Part shown: piece after piece, positions 55,211 through 64,000 of the stretch | How the letters are laid out: each line of letters begins with the position of its first letter | Numbering within the stretch: position 1 is the first letter of the stretch | Source: Pelagibaculum spongiae | GTDB lineage: Bacteria; Pseudomonadota; Gammaproteobacteria; Enterobacterales; Pelagibaculaceae | DNA length: 64,000 nucleotides | Reading direction: 5' to 3' | NCBI RefSeq assembly: GCF_003097315.1 | Contig: NZ_QDDL01000001.1 | Span: 62,001-126,000, forward strand | Made by a program: the position numbers and the translations under genes | The notes under the pieces: model-generated | The model's database searches: none | Told to the model about the DNA's origin: nothing | The model's input: the letters and a program-made list of their open reading frames with translations, nothing else

Positions 55211-55504
55211 TTAGTTACCTTCCCCAATCAAAATCAGCTTGCCTGTTTTGGGATCTTTATAGACCTTACCAACCGCTTGATAACCGCTACCTGCTTGTTG
55301 AATACCTTGCGGAACTTGCGGCAATTCTCTACCCTGCTGGATTTCTGTTTTCTGAAAATGCTGTTTTAAATCTGGGCTGGCAGCAACTAATGCAGCAATC
55401 AACCCACAAGCAAACACCAGCATGATATCCAGCAGATTAGCCATTGGCCCCATTGGCTCAGCATCCTGTTCATCAAACCGGTTTCGGCTAAATCGATCAA
55501 CCAT
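55211..55504 (-). CDS. DUF2149 family membrane protein (ExbD-like partner)
   Basis: This 97-residue protein has one N-proximal membrane segment (MANLLDIMLVFACGLIAALVAA, about residues 21-42) and a small C-terminal domain (GSGYQAVGKVYKDPKTGKLILIGEG). This is the DUF2149 layout, which occurs beside ExbB-like and CobN-like genes. It overlaps the ExbB-like gene by 8 bases, so the two are coupled. By analogy with ExbB/ExbD or MotA/MotB it would form the second component of a proton-driven complex acting on the CobN homologue upstream; this is inference. Confidence 0.78.
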   Translation of the reverse strand: MVDRFSRNRFDEQDAEPMGPMANLLDIMLVFACGLIAALVAASPDLKQHFQKTEIQQGRELPQVPQGIQQAGSGYQAVGKVYKDPKTGKLILIGEGN

Positions 55505-56060
55505 CGGATGCCACCTTTATCGTTTTCTGTGCACTAATCGCTGCGACTGTTGATTGACTGGGCGTATTTGTTTGTTCGTCAAATTGTTGAGAAGCTTGGT
55601 GGTTTGCTAACGAAACTTGTTGCTGAAGATCCATTTCATCAAGTAAATCGCTGTACCAGCGTCGTCGAAGCCGAGCTAAAACAAAACCGAAAATACCTGC
55701 CAACAACCCCATAACCGTAGTATCGAATGCAACCGTCATTGCCGTAGTTAAAATTTTCAGTTCACCATCACCTAAAGCTGCCAGGCCAGGCCCAAGCGGG
55801 ATTAGAGTACCCATCAAACCCAGCATCGGTGAAATTCGAGTAATAAAATCAGCTCGCTCAATACGTTTTCTAGCTAATTTTTCAACTTGATTAATAGTTG
55901 CTTTTTCAGCCAACTGTTTTAATCCGTCAAACCGCTCTCCAATTGCTTGCCCTGCTTCCCAAATCGATAAGAATACCATTAAGATCAGCAACCAAATTAC
56001 TGGTTCAAGCAGCCAATTAGTGAGCTGATGCATTAATGAAATTGAAAAAGATGACAACAT
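55497..56060 (-). CDS. ExbB/TolQ/MotA-like proton channel protein
   Basis: This 187-residue inner-membrane protein has three membrane segments (PVIWLLILMVFLSIWEA, a second near residue 75, and MTVAFDTTVMGLLAGIFGFVLARLR). The ExbB-type core ISPMLGLMGTLIPLGPGLAALGDGELKIL carries the conserved Gly/Thr/Pro residues. The ATG at 56060 has GAGGGAT 5 bases upstream. It follows cobN with a 1-base gap and overlaps the DUF2149 gene, forming a three-gene operon under the cobalamin riboswitch. It probably converts proton motive force for the complex. Confidence 0.85.
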   Translation of the reverse strand: MLSSFSISLMHQLTNWLLEPVIWLLILMVFLSIWEAGQAIGERFDGLKQLAEKATINQVEKLARKRIERADFITRISPMLGLMGTLIPLGPGLAALGDGELKILTTAMTVAFDTTVMGLLAGIFGFVLARLRRRWYSDLLDEMDLQQQVSLANHQASQQFDEQTNTPSQSTVAAISAQKTIKVASDG

Positions 56061-56061
56061 A

Positions 56062-59000
56062 TTAAATCCCTCTTCGCCCTTTCGCGATACCTGCAATCAT
56101 GAGCAAAAACAAAAGAACAACAGCAGCAATCAATAAATGATTTGGTTGATCAACCACTTGTTTCGAATCACTTTCAGAGGCTTGCCGTGCATCTTCGGCT
56201 TGCTGCGCATCCTCTGAAATAGTCGAATTATCTTTTGGATCTTTTAGCTTTGACAATGGTTTATTCAATTGCTGGTTTACAGATTTCTCATTAGTGGCAA
56301 GTTGGTTTTGATTATCTTCTTTTAACTTATTGTCAGTGGCAGGTTGGTTTAGCTGAATTTCCTGAATCGTAATCGGTGACGATACCAGCTGACTTTGCTC
56401 GGGTAATCGACTGGCATCTAGCACTGCTTGAAGTTTAAGGTTAAGTGCCGGAGCCAAATAATTTTGAATATTCTGATAAATTGGATGGTTAGCATGAGTA
56501 TGTCCGCTACCGGGAATACCATTTTTAACGATACTTTCTGCAAACTGATTAGCTAACTGTTTTAAGGTTTGTTGATCGGTTTGCCAAAAGCCTTTTTGCG
56601 CTGCAATTAACATTACCGCTAAAATATTACTTGTTACTTGCTGGTTATGACCTTGCTGTAAAAAATCATCCAAACCCAGCTGTAATTGATCATCTATGTA
56701 AACTGCCTTTACTTCATCCCACACCCAAGACTTAATCATTTCAGGGCTAGTAACCTGCCAACCCCAAAGATATTCAATAAATTCACTACCCATGGTTCTG
56801 GCACCCGCATAACCTTGCTTCATTAATGGTTTAATCCACTGGGGATTAAAAAACCGCCCTCGTAACTCACTAGTTAAAGCCAATTGCAATGGATCAAGAC
56901 GGGCTTTCTCTGCCGATGCATGTTGAATTACAAAGCTGTCTGGGGCTTTACCGGTAACGGTTTCAATCGCCAAATTTAAACCACCAAGATAATCAAACGC
57001 ATCATTGTTATCAATTAATCCATACAAATTACTCGCACGACCTAGATAACTTTTTCCTACCTTTTCTAACTGGGCAGAAAAAGCTTTCTGTGCACTAATT
57101 CCTTGGGCATTAATACCATAAGCGTGTCCCATCCGTGTAATGTAGGCTTGACCTAATTGCTGGCGATCATCCCAGCTACCTGAACGCTCAACTAATCGGT
57201 TAATCCCTGCGCCATAAGCACCTGGTGCCGTGCCAAAAATTCGCAAGCTGGCTTGACGACCTATTTGCTGTTGCGATAAATGTCCACCTGAAGTTCTCAA
57301 TAATAACCTAGCTTCATCTAACCAGTTTGCCGCAACTAGATTGTTTTCTAATGGTTCATTTCCTAACAGATCCTGTTGATTCACTCCTGCTGGTAGCGCT
57401 TGCAATGCACTATTCAAAGCCAGAGATAATGCGGGATAATCTTGTTGAATGGTGACACCACTTGCTGCCAGCGCCATTAATACAGCCTGATCCAGCCAGA
57501 GAATTTGCTTACCGTATAAATCTCGAAATAACCCCGACGTAGTTAATAGCACATCATGTCGATTGGGCCTTTGTGGTGTTAATGGCACCAATGTCATTTG
57601 TTTAACAATGCCTCGGCTGTTCCATATTGGCTTGACTCCTAACATATCAAGTGCAAATGCAATCATCGCGCCTTCATCGCGAACCGCATCAGATGCCCAA
57701 AGAATTACTGCTTCTTTTTTTGTTAATTGTGCTGGAGTTTGATTTTCTCTGGCCTTAGCGGCTAATTCAGCACCCAACTGATAACCCAACGGGGTTGGCA
57801 ATAAACTACTATCTAGCGCATGAAAATTTCTCCCAGTGGGTAATACCTCGGGAGTTTTTATCGGGTCATTACCTTTCGCCGGTGCAACAAAACCACCATT
57901 CAATGCATTGATAAAACTATCCATCTCGGCTTTGGGTGATTGCTGTAGATTGGCTTTCCAGCGCTGCTGTTCCTTATTAAGCGCTGCACTTTGACCTTTT
58001 GCATTTTCTGCTAGCGAGCCACCAATCATTGATTGTAACATGGTGTCTATCGCCGGTTTTTTCCACGGCTTGCCAAATATATGCAAACCAAGCGGCATAA
58101 AACTTTCTTGGAGTTTTGTTAAGTAATGCCCTACTTCATGTAATAAGAAATCATCTTCCACTTGATCAAAACCAATCCCTCTTACCTGCAGTTCTTCATC
58201 CATACTGGCTTCTAGCGCATCTCTTAAATTCAGTTCCTCAATTTTTTGACGAATTTGTACTACAGCACGTTTTACGGTTGCTTGATCAGAAGCCGCTTCA
58301 GCACTTTCAATTAATTGGCGCAAGCTTAATAAGCCATCATAAAGCTCTGTAACTGCCAAAGGTGGTGTTAAATGGTCAATCATTACTGCCATACCGCGAC
58401 GCTTTGCCTGAATACCTTCTCCGACTCCATCAACGATATAAGGATAAATGCTCGGTAAACCTGCTACCATTTGTCGAGAATAATCATTAGCATCTAGGCC
58501 AAGGCTTTTACGTGGCAAAAATTCATAAGTGGAGTGACGCCCTACATGAACTAACGCGTCAGCCTTAAAATGATTTTTTAAATAATAATAAAAAGCCATA
58601 TATTGATGCGGTGGCGGAAATGACATATTGGCGTGCAACAATTCTTCATTTAGTTCCCAACCACGAGGCGGCTGCGGCCCTACAAATATATTGCCAAATT
58701 GCACCCCGGGAATCAGCAAACGATCTTGCCATACCATCGAGTAACCCGGTGCTTCACCCCAGCCTCGCAGGCCTTCAATTTCTAAATCAACAATGGCTCG
58801 AATATACGTTTTAGCTTCTTGTGCGATCTGCTTCGCCTGGCCGACCGTAGACTGTACAAGCATGGTTTGATATTGCTGTTTGACTTGGACTAATAGCGAC
58901 AATGCTCTTTGACGATTTTGACTTCTTACGCCGTCAAGCACATGGCGTAAATCTTCCAAAGTCCGGAAAATTGTTTCTTGCAACAGCTGCTTAGCTTGTT

Positions 59001-60675
59001 TTTGCTGCCAGTTTTTACTAACTAGCTGCGTATCAACAACTGCTGTTAACCACCCTAACGGACCATCAACCATTTCCTGCTGAATAGGTTGGGGTAAGCT
59101 GGAAAACCATTGCTGATAATCATCACTGGAAACACCTGCGATTAATGACGACATTTTAGCCAATGCCGATTTATCTTGAGGTAAATTCACGCCTTTTTGT
59201 TGTAATAAATCTAGTAATATTTGCGGTGTTTCAGGCAATGTCCCTGTTTGATAACCTTGCGCCTGCAAATTAACCAACATTTGCCATAAAGAATCAACAA
59301 CATTTAAATTATCAGCACCAATGTTATGCCGACCCGGTGGGTGGTTATAATAAATTAGTGCCACTCTCTTCTGTTGATTGGCTTTAGTCGATAACGATAA
59401 CCAACCATTAATTCGCCTAAGCATATAGTCTATTTGTTCAGCTATCGGTTGACTGGTCGTTATTTTTAACCCAGTTAGTGAATCGGTCGTTGTCACAGAC
59501 GTAGCCGCTAACACTAATGGTTGGCTAACTCCCTGTAGTTCGGGCATTGCCACACGATAATGCACTGAATCTGCTGGCAACCCTTGGCTGGAAAGTTTCC
59601 ACTGTGCGTAGGAGTATTCTGTGAGTCGGATTCCCTTTAAAACTGGCACATTTAATTGCTGTAATTTTTTACTGACTTTCAAACGACCTTCTCCACCACC
59701 CAGCACAAAATCTTGCAAAGATACAACGGCTAATTTTATTTCGGATAAGGAGATTTTATTTATTTGGTTAGTTTGTTGTTGGCGGAATAATTGCTGAATC
59801 TGAGAAATGGCATAAACCGTGGGTTGCCCCCAACCAGCCAACACCGACAGGCATTGATAGGAAGTAGCCTTACAAATTTGCTGATGTAGCGCCCAATCGC
59901 CTGGACGGTCAGCAGCATCATGATCAAGCAATAATAATATTGGCTGTTGCCAATCAATTTGATTGGCAAGTTTCGCTAAACTGTATGGCCTTGCTTGTAA
60001 AAAATAACGAACACTCGCAGGTAATCGCGGTGGAAAGCGCATTAATTGTTCAGAAAAACTGGTTTCTGTAATTAATAATCGCCAAATATTAGCCACATTC
60101 TGGTTGCTTCTGGCCCTCCAATAACTGGTCGCTAATAACCAACGAGAAAATTCAGGAAAGCGAATTTGTTGCTGTTTTAACCAGTTGTCAATTTCATCAG
60201 CTTCGGTAGGTTTGGAAAATAACTTTTTCTTTTGTTGTGCTGACAAACTCTCAAATGGCAATACCTGTGCTGACTGTCGGTTCAATTTTAATAAACGATG
60301 ATCGCTATTAATCACCATAATCGAATCATTTTGAATATTCATAGCCAACAAGCGCTCTACTAATTCACCGAACACCGATGCAATCAATAGTTGATCACTT
60401 TGTTTGATCAGCTCAAGTAACGCCGGTTGATCCATCGCTTGAACTTGACTTACGCTGCGCAGTTGAATTTTTTGATCCGGAAATTGTTCTAAATATCGAT
60501 GAGTTGCTGCTGCTAATGCAGCTGCCGACCGATCAGAAACGATCGCCAAACCACTATATGAAGTAGTCGGTGCCACGGATAACGGAACGTTAGCCAGAAC
60601 CGATATCGGAAAAAAAACTAAAGCGAACCAACTAACGAGCAGCTTTCGAGCAAAGAGAAATAAAAAATTGCGCAT
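56062..60675 (-). CDS. cobN: membrane-anchored CobN-like chelatase subunit
   Basis: This 1537-residue CobN/BchH-family protein has a signal peptide (LLVSWFALVFFPISVLA) and a C-terminal membrane anchor (LLIAAVVLLFLLMIAGIAKG) with a basic end. Family motifs are seen: YYNHPPGRHNIGADNLNVVDSL, GEAPGYSMVWQDRLLIPGV, FGNIFVGPQPPRGWE, HVGRHSTYEFLPRKSLGL, RNFHALDSSLLPTPLGYQLG and FGTAPGAYGAGINRLVERSG. The large-subunit fold therefore appears complete but located outside the cytoplasm. No CobS/CobT is nearby. With the ExbB and DUF2149 genes and a B12 riboswitch it may work on cobalt or corrinoid handling at the envelope rather than in cytosolic cobalt insertion. Exact reaction unknown. Confidence 0.88.
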   Translation of the reverse strand: MRNFLFLFARKLLVSWFALVFFPISVLANVPLSVAPTTSYSGLAIVSDRSAAALAAATHRYLEQFPDQKIQLRSVSQVQAMDQPALLELIKQSDQLLIASVFGELVERLLAMNIQNDSIMVINSDHRLLKLNRQSAQVLPFESLSAQQKKKLFSKPTEADEIDNWLKQQQIRFPEFSRWLLATSYWRARSNQNVANIWRLLITETSFSEQLMRFPPRLPASVRYFLQARPYSLAKLANQIDWQQPILLLLDHDAADRPGDWALHQQICKATSYQCLSVLAGWGQPTVYAISQIQQLFRQQQTNQINKISLSEIKLAVVSLQDFVLGGGEGRLKVSKKLQQLNVPVLKGIRLTEYSYAQWKLSSQGLPADSVHYRVAMPELQGVSQPLVLAATSVTTTDSLTGLKITTSQPIAEQIDYMLRRINGWLSLSTKANQQKRVALIYYNHPPGRHNIGADNLNVVDSLWQMLVNLQAQGYQTGTLPETPQILLDLLQQKGVNLPQDKSALAKMSSLIAGVSSDDYQQWFSSLPQPIQQEMVDGPLGWLTAVVDTQLVSKNWQQKQAKQLLQETIFRTLEDLRHVLDGVRSQNRQRALSLLVQVKQQYQTMLVQSTVGQAKQIAQEAKTYIRAIVDLEIEGLRGWGEAPGYSMVWQDRLLIPGVQFGNIFVGPQPPRGWELNEELLHANMSFPPPHQYMAFYYYLKNHFKADALVHVGRHSTYEFLPRKSLGLDANDYSRQMVAGLPSIYPYIVDGVGEGIQAKRRGMAVMIDHLTPPLAVTELYDGLLSLRQLIESAEAASDQATVKRAVVQIRQKIEELNLRDALEASMDEELQVRGIGFDQVEDDFLLHEVGHYLTKLQESFMPLGLHIFGKPWKKPAIDTMLQSMIGGSLAENAKGQSAALNKEQQRWKANLQQSPKAEMDSFINALNGGFVAPAKGNDPIKTPEVLPTGRNFHALDSSLLPTPLGYQLGAELAAKARENQTPAQLTKKEAVILWASDAVRDEGAMIAFALDMLGVKPIWNSRGIVKQMTLVPLTPQRPNRHDVLLTTSGLFRDLYGKQILWLDQAVLMALAASGVTIQQDYPALSLALNSALQALPAGVNQQDLLGNEPLENNLVAANWLDEARLLLRTSGGHLSQQQIGRQASLRIFGTAPGAYGAGINRLVERSGSWDDRQQLGQAYITRMGHAYGINAQGISAQKAFSAQLEKVGKSYLGRASNLYGLIDNNDAFDYLGGLNLAIETVTGKAPDSFVIQHASAEKARLDPLQLALTSELRGRFFNPQWIKPLMKQGYAGARTMGSEFIEYLWGWQVTSPEMIKSWVWDEVKAVYIDDQLQLGLDDFLQQGHNQQVTSNILAVMLIAAQKGFWQTDQQTLKQLANQFAESIVKNGIPGSGHTHANHPIYQNIQNYLAPALNLKLQAVLDASRLPEQSQLVSSPITIQEIQLNQPATDNKLKEDNQNQLATNEKSVNQQLNKPLSKLKDPKDNSTISEDAQQAEDARQASESDSKQVVDQPNHLLIAAVVLLFLLMIAGIAKGRRGI

Positions 60676-60850
60676 GCAGAACTCCTGAAGCTAACACACG
60701 CACCAACACAGGAGAGCACATAACTAAACCAGCTCAAGATATTAAGGACCGTTAAAGACCTACATATTGAAGCGATTTAGGTGCACGAGAACACACGATT
60801 TCCGTAATACGGAAATAGCGATTCGGATCACCCCGCCCGATGCATTTATA
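60676..60850. other. leader between the riboswitch and cobN
   Basis: The leader contains the palindrome ATTTCCGTAATACGGAAAT (60789-60808), which could be the expression-platform hairpin. No upstream ORF was recognised. Confidence 0.4.
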
Positions 60851-61072
60851 GTATTCAGGCCGGTCTCCGGGCTGGGATATAATAGGGAAAACTTACTATT
60901 TGACCTATTATGTCGAGCCTTCCCATTCATAAATAAATGAACAGTGGCTGATTCGACTTAAAATCCTTACCGTTGCGGGGGCAGCACAGGTTACTCCTGT
61001 TTCCCGATTATCACTGAAGCTACTCTGGCGGCATTTAGCCAATTCAAAGTAACCGGTCGTGCACCTGAAAAT
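60851..61072 (-). promoter_or_regulatory. cobalamin riboswitch (RF00174 type)
   Basis: Read on the minus strand, the conserved elements occur in order. These are AGGTGCACGACCGG, GGGAAACAGGAG, the B12 core GCTGCCCCCGCAACGGTAAGG, the receptor GCCACTG, GGGAAGGC and CCCGGAGACCGGCC. It lies upstream of the cobN-exbB-DUF2149 operon, so this operon should be turned off when adenosylcobalamin or a related corrinoid is plentiful. Confidence 0.95.
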
Positions 61073-61192
61073 TGGCGCACAGAGTAACTGTAAAGTTGCT
61101 TCAGCTCAATTGATTATTTTTTTGTAATTAAACATCGCTTTTTCTTTACCTACTGACGCTCTAATTTTTATCTCCTATTCAATGCATCAACC

Positions 61193-61232
61193 AAAAAAAA
61201 TGGCCACTATGTTTCCATAAGGGCCATTTTTA
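61193..61232 (-). terminator. ccm operon terminator
   Basis: AAAATGGCC and GGCCATTTTT form a stem with A and T runs just after the ccmI stop on the minus strand. Confidence 0.88.
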
Positions 61233-61251
61233 TTCAGGATCGAATTTCGAT

Positions 61252-62577
61252 TTAAGGAATTAATCTATCAATGGTTAATTGATACATTGAATTAGCTAAT
61301 TCAACTGGCCCCAAAATCCCTTCCAGATCACCTGATGATGCAGTAGGTCCACCGCCTTTAACTAAACGAGCAACTACCATTACTTTTTGTCCGGCGACCA
61401 AGGGTGCGCCAGTCATGGTATTACTGCCATCAATGGTGACTTCCAGCGGTAAGCTATTAGCACTTTTACGCACTGCAGCAAGTGGTGGCCCACCAGCTAA
61501 AGGTCGTAAGAATACAAACAAACTATGGTGTCCGTCGATTGCATTTTTCAATTGATCTGACAAATCCAAACTGACGGTAATGCTAATATCTGCTGCGTCG
61601 GAAGATGAAGCGACTCCTGCCTGAGTATCAACTTGAACATCAGGCTGCTGAGCAACGGTTGGATGCCCTTGTGGCATAGCTTGGCCATGCGGTGAAGCTG
61701 TAACACTGCCTAATTCTTTCTTAGCAGAAGCAATACTTTTATTAAGCAAAGAAGCCAAACGCTCTTCATTTGGATAATAATTAATCACCGTTTCCCAAGC
61801 ACTAACCGCAGCCCGGAAATTACCCTGCTGATATTCACCCATACCCAGCACAACCATGCTGGAATAAATTTCAGGTGCTTTTTCCCAAGCTTGATTTAAA
61901 AGGTTGCGAGAAAAAGTAGTCAAGCCTTCATTATTCACCAGCGCCCGAGCGTAATTGAGCATGGCACGAGGGTTACCTGGATCATTATTCCAAACTTTAC
62001 CCCAAGCTTGAGCAGATAAGTCAGGCCGTTGCACCTGATCTAACGCCATGCCTAACAGCGGCCAGCCCTCTTGGTTTAATTCACCGTTCTGCAAACCTGC
62101 TTGCAATACTCGAATAAACTCACCTGCATTATAATCACCCAGATCTGATGGTAGATCTCCAGTGATAATCGCCTGCTTAGCTAATTGATTCAGTTCGACC
62201 GTTGCTTCCATCCACTTAAAAGCTTGCGGATCGCGCTTGGCAATATAAATACCACCCACTAGCAATGGCAAAATACACAAAGCGGCAATAATCGCTGTTT
62301 TACCTGAGTTAAAATCAGCGGTATCAAAGCTGCTTTTAGCGCTAGCATCTTGAAGTAACGTTAACTTGAGTTCTTTTTCTAGTTTTTGGAAATCACTGGG
62401 ATCTAATAATCCTGAGGCCTTATCTTGCTCTAGATCTACCACACGTTCTTTATAAGCTTGAACGTTTAAACCTTGAGGGTCTTCTGCTTTAAATTCTGTT
62501 TTCTTCCAAAGCGGAATCGACAACACCAGTAGCGCCAGTAAAACTAAAACAACACCGGCGAATACAAATTCAATCAT
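61252..62577 (-). CDS. ccmI: cytochrome c biogenesis protein CcmI
   Basis: CcmI chaperones apocytochrome c to the CcmFH haem lyase. The 441-residue protein has two N-terminal membrane helices (residues ~1-22 and ~95-113) with the cytoplasmic coiled loop between them (KERVVDLEQDKASGLLDPSDF). A periplasmic TPR region follows (about 135-300, e.g. NPRAMLNYARALVNNEGL) and a C-terminal CcmI beta domain (SITVSLDLSDQL … LFVFLRPLAGGPPLAAVR … VVARLVKGG). It overlaps ccmH by 8 bases and ends the operon. Confidence 0.93.
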   Translation of the reverse strand: MIEFVFAGVVLVLLALLVLSIPLWKKTEFKAEDPQGLNVQAYKERVVDLEQDKASGLLDPSDFQKLEKELKLTLLQDASAKSSFDTADFNSGKTAIIAALCILPLLVGGIYIAKRDPQAFKWMEATVELNQLAKQAIITGDLPSDLGDYNAGEFIRVLQAGLQNGELNQEGWPLLGMALDQVQRPDLSAQAWGKVWNNDPGNPRAMLNYARALVNNEGLTTFSRNLLNQAWEKAPEIYSSMVVLGMGEYQQGNFRAAVSAWETVINYYPNEERLASLLNKSIASAKKELGSVTASPHGQAMPQGHPTVAQQPDVQVDTQAGVASSSDAADISITVSLDLSDQLKNAIDGHHSLFVFLRPLAGGPPLAAVRKSANSLPLEVTIDGSNTMTGAPLVAGQKVMVVARLVKGGGPTASSGDLEGILGPVELANSMYQLTIDRLIP

Positions 62578-63058
62578 GCTTCTTTTGCTCCTGCTTCAGC
62601 AAATCGGAGACTTTTCTTTCTAGATCTTCATCAGCCTTGCCTTCATTTGCCTCGACTTCGGCAGTTTGCGCCTGCCCCCGAACAAACTTAAAAACAATGA
62701 AGCCACCTAGCAACAACAAAATCCACGGGCCAGACCAAAGAATTAAATTAATCCCGCCGGTATCTGGACGATAACGAACAAAATCACCAAAACGATCGAC
62801 TAGAAAATTAACAATTTGATCATTGCTTTCGCCCTGGCGTACTTTTTCATACACCAGTTCCCGCATATCAATTGAAATTTGCGAATTAGAATCAGCAATA
62901 TTCTGGTTTTGACACTTAGGGCAGCGTAGCTCTTCAATTAAATCTCGATACCGTTCTTGCTGCTGCACGTTATCAAATTCATAAACATCAATCGCAGCAA
63001 AACTAGCCATAGAAAAAACCATTGCGGCAACAAAGGTAATGCCTGCCAACAATTTCAT
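62570..63058 (-). CDS. ccmH: cytochrome c biogenesis protein CcmH
   Basis: This 162-residue CcmH/CycL protein is a thiol-redox factor that reduces apocytochrome c for haem attachment. The signal peptide is SMASFA, the redox motif is LRCPKCQNQNIADSNSQI, then VYEKVRQGESNDQIVNFLVDRFGDFVRY and a C-terminal membrane helix (WILLLLGGFIVFKFV). It overlaps ccmG by 4 bases and ccmI by 8 bases. Confidence 0.95.
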   Translation of the reverse strand: MKLLAGITFVAAMVFSMASFAAIDVYEFDNVQQQERYRDLIEELRCPKCQNQNIADSNSQISIDMRELVYEKVRQGESNDQIVNFLVDRFGDFVRYRPDTGGINLILWSGPWILLLLGGFIVFKFVRGQAQTAEVEANEGKADEDLERKVSDLLKQEQKKHD

Positions 63059-63579
63059 GATTTACCTCCAGCAATAAGTGGCTGAAGCGTTTCCTGCCAA
63101 AATTTAACCGTCATTTCACCGGCATGGCGATAGCGAATCACGCCTTCTTTATCGATCAAGAAGGTTTCTGGAGCACCATAAACCCCTAGATCAAAACCCA
63201 GCTTGCCGTCAGGATCAAAAATATTAACCGCATACGGATCGCCTAACTGGTTCAGCCATTGATTCGCAGCACCACGCTCATCTTTATAGTTAATCCCATA
63301 AATATTGACGCCCATATCAGCTAACTTCATCAACGCTTTATGCTCAACCCGACAAGTCGGACACCAAGTAGCCCAGACATTAATTAATGCTGGGCCTTGG
63401 ATATCGAGCTTGGAGACGGTTTTACCCGCCTCCAGCTGATTGAGTTGAAATTCAGGAAACGGCTTGCCAACTAAGGCAGATGGCAATTTGGTTGGATCAT
63501 TTTGCAATCCAAAAACAAATAATCCGGTCAACAATCCAAAAACAGCTAATGGGATAAATAAAAGCCATTTATTTTTCAT
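63055..63579 (-). CDS. ccmG: thiol:disulfide interchange protein CcmG (DsbE)
   Basis: This 174-residue periplasmic thioredoxin-like protein is tethered by an N-terminal helix (LFIPLAVFGLLTGLFVFGL). The active site ATWCPTCRVEHKAL is followed by GINYKDERGAANQWL and GVYGAPETFLIDKEGVIRYRHAGEM with the cis-Pro. It supplies reducing power to the CcmH step. It overlaps ccmF and ccmH by 4 bases each. Confidence 0.95.
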   Translation of the reverse strand: MKNKWLLFIPLAVFGLLTGLFVFGLQNDPTKLPSALVGKPFPEFQLNQLEAGKTVSKLDIQGPALINVWATWCPTCRVEHKALMKLADMGVNIYGINYKDERGAANQWLNQLGDPYAVNIFDPDGKLGFDLGVYGAPETFLIDKEGVIRYRHAGEMTVKFWQETLQPLIAGGKS

Positions 63580-64000
63580 GCAGTTTTCGCTCCCTGAGCC
63601 AATTTAGCTTTGGCAGGCTTTCTGGCACGATATCGACGATCGGTTATTGTCCAGAAACCACCCAACCCCATAATCAGTGCGCCACCCCAAATCCAGCTGA
63701 TAAAAGGCTTGTAATAAATACGTACTGCCCAAGATTCGCCCGCAAGAGGCTCACCCATCGCAACGTATAAATCGCGCGTCCAACCGGTATTAATTGCTGC
63801 TTCAGTCATGCTGTTTTTATTCACGGTATATGAACGTTTTTCTGGCTGCATGATGGTTAACATATCACCATCTTTCCACACCTGAAGTTGCCCTTGAGCC
63901 GCAGTATAATTCGCACCACGGACTTCTTTGACACCCTGCCAGATAAATTCATATGGACCTGATGCGACTTTATCGCCGACTTCCAATCGCACAGTTTTTT
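63576..64000 (-). CDS. ccmF: haem lyase subunit CcmF, C-terminal part (cut by window edge)
   Basis: The frame is open to the window edge and ends in the CcmF C-terminus. It has SYTVNKNSMTEAAINTGWTRDLYVAMGEPL, YYKPFISWIWGGALIMGLGGFW and the basic tail DRRYRARKPAKAKLA. The large N-terminal membrane part lies outside. CcmF attaches haem to apocytochrome c with CcmH and CcmI, which follow in the same operon. Confidence 0.94.
   Translation of the reverse strand, partial: KTVRLEVGDKVASGPYEFIWQGVKEVRGANYTAAQGQLQVWKDGDMLTIMQPEKRSYTVNKNSMTEAAINTGWTRDLYVAMGEPLAGESWAVRIYYKPFISWIWGGALIMGLGGFWTITDRRYRARKPAKAKLAQGAKTA

Overview
The window is a chromosomal segment of a gammaproteobacterium, probably marine and near the Oceanospirillales. 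The evidence is the riboflavin/nrdR/nusB cluster, glyA, ettA, cmoAB, guaC, acnB, purB, a Tus homologue, a type IV minor-pilin cluster and a ccm operon, all closest in motifs and lengths to gammaproteobacterial proteins, at moderate GC. No rRNA, tRNA, CRISPR array, prophage or integrase gene is visible. The assignment is inference from protein similarity recalled by eye.

Layout. 1-7.6 kb: a small coiled-coil pair, an amino-acid permease, then nusB-ribH-ribBX-ribE-ribD-nrdR on the minus strand. 7.7-12.3 kb: a PrpE-type acyl-CoA synthetase, a DUF4345-like membrane protein with the lipocalin blc, and a chromate transporter. 12.4-26 kb: an accessory island ending just downstream of glyA. 26.5-29.6 kb: glyA and ettA, divergent. 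29.6-39.4 kb: a ribB relic, the minor-pilin/PilY1 cluster and a chemoreceptor. 39.8-43.1 kb: cmoB, cmoA, guaC. 43.7-47.9 kb: twin mosaic lipoproteins. 48-55.1 kb: acnB, purB, a hypothetical gene, HU and tus. 55.2-61.1 kb: a B12-riboswitch-controlled, membrane-anchored CobN homologue with an ExbB/DUF2149 pair. 61.2-64 kb: ccmF(partial)-ccmG-ccmH-ccmI.

The most interesting part is the island. About ten copies of a ~130-bp element (called E here) lie in one orientation. Each has GCCACCC/GGGTGGC arms and GTT/AAC-type outer ends. Most sit just downstream of a single minus-strand gene: GIY-YIG, Sel1, SH3, SHOCT, TPR-like and unknown proteins. Two genes are also bracketed by the exact inverted heptamer pairs expected of integron cassettes (GTTAGGT/ACCTAAC and GTTAAAT/ATTTAAC), with 18-20 bp leaders. 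A class-C-like group II intron maturase fragment lies between two E copies in the opposite orientation, as attC-targeting introns would. I read this as an atypical integron-like cassette array lacking an integrase in the window; a MITE family is the main alternative. The glyA 3' flank is duplicated inside the island. The island also carries a pertussis-toxin-S1-like ADP-ribosyltransferase and a secreted protease-ankyrin protein behind a cyclic-di-GMP-I riboswitch.

Limits: everything was read by eye. Start codons were moved from the longest ORF only where a ribosome binding site and family length agreed. Percent identities and database matches are not given because none could be computed.
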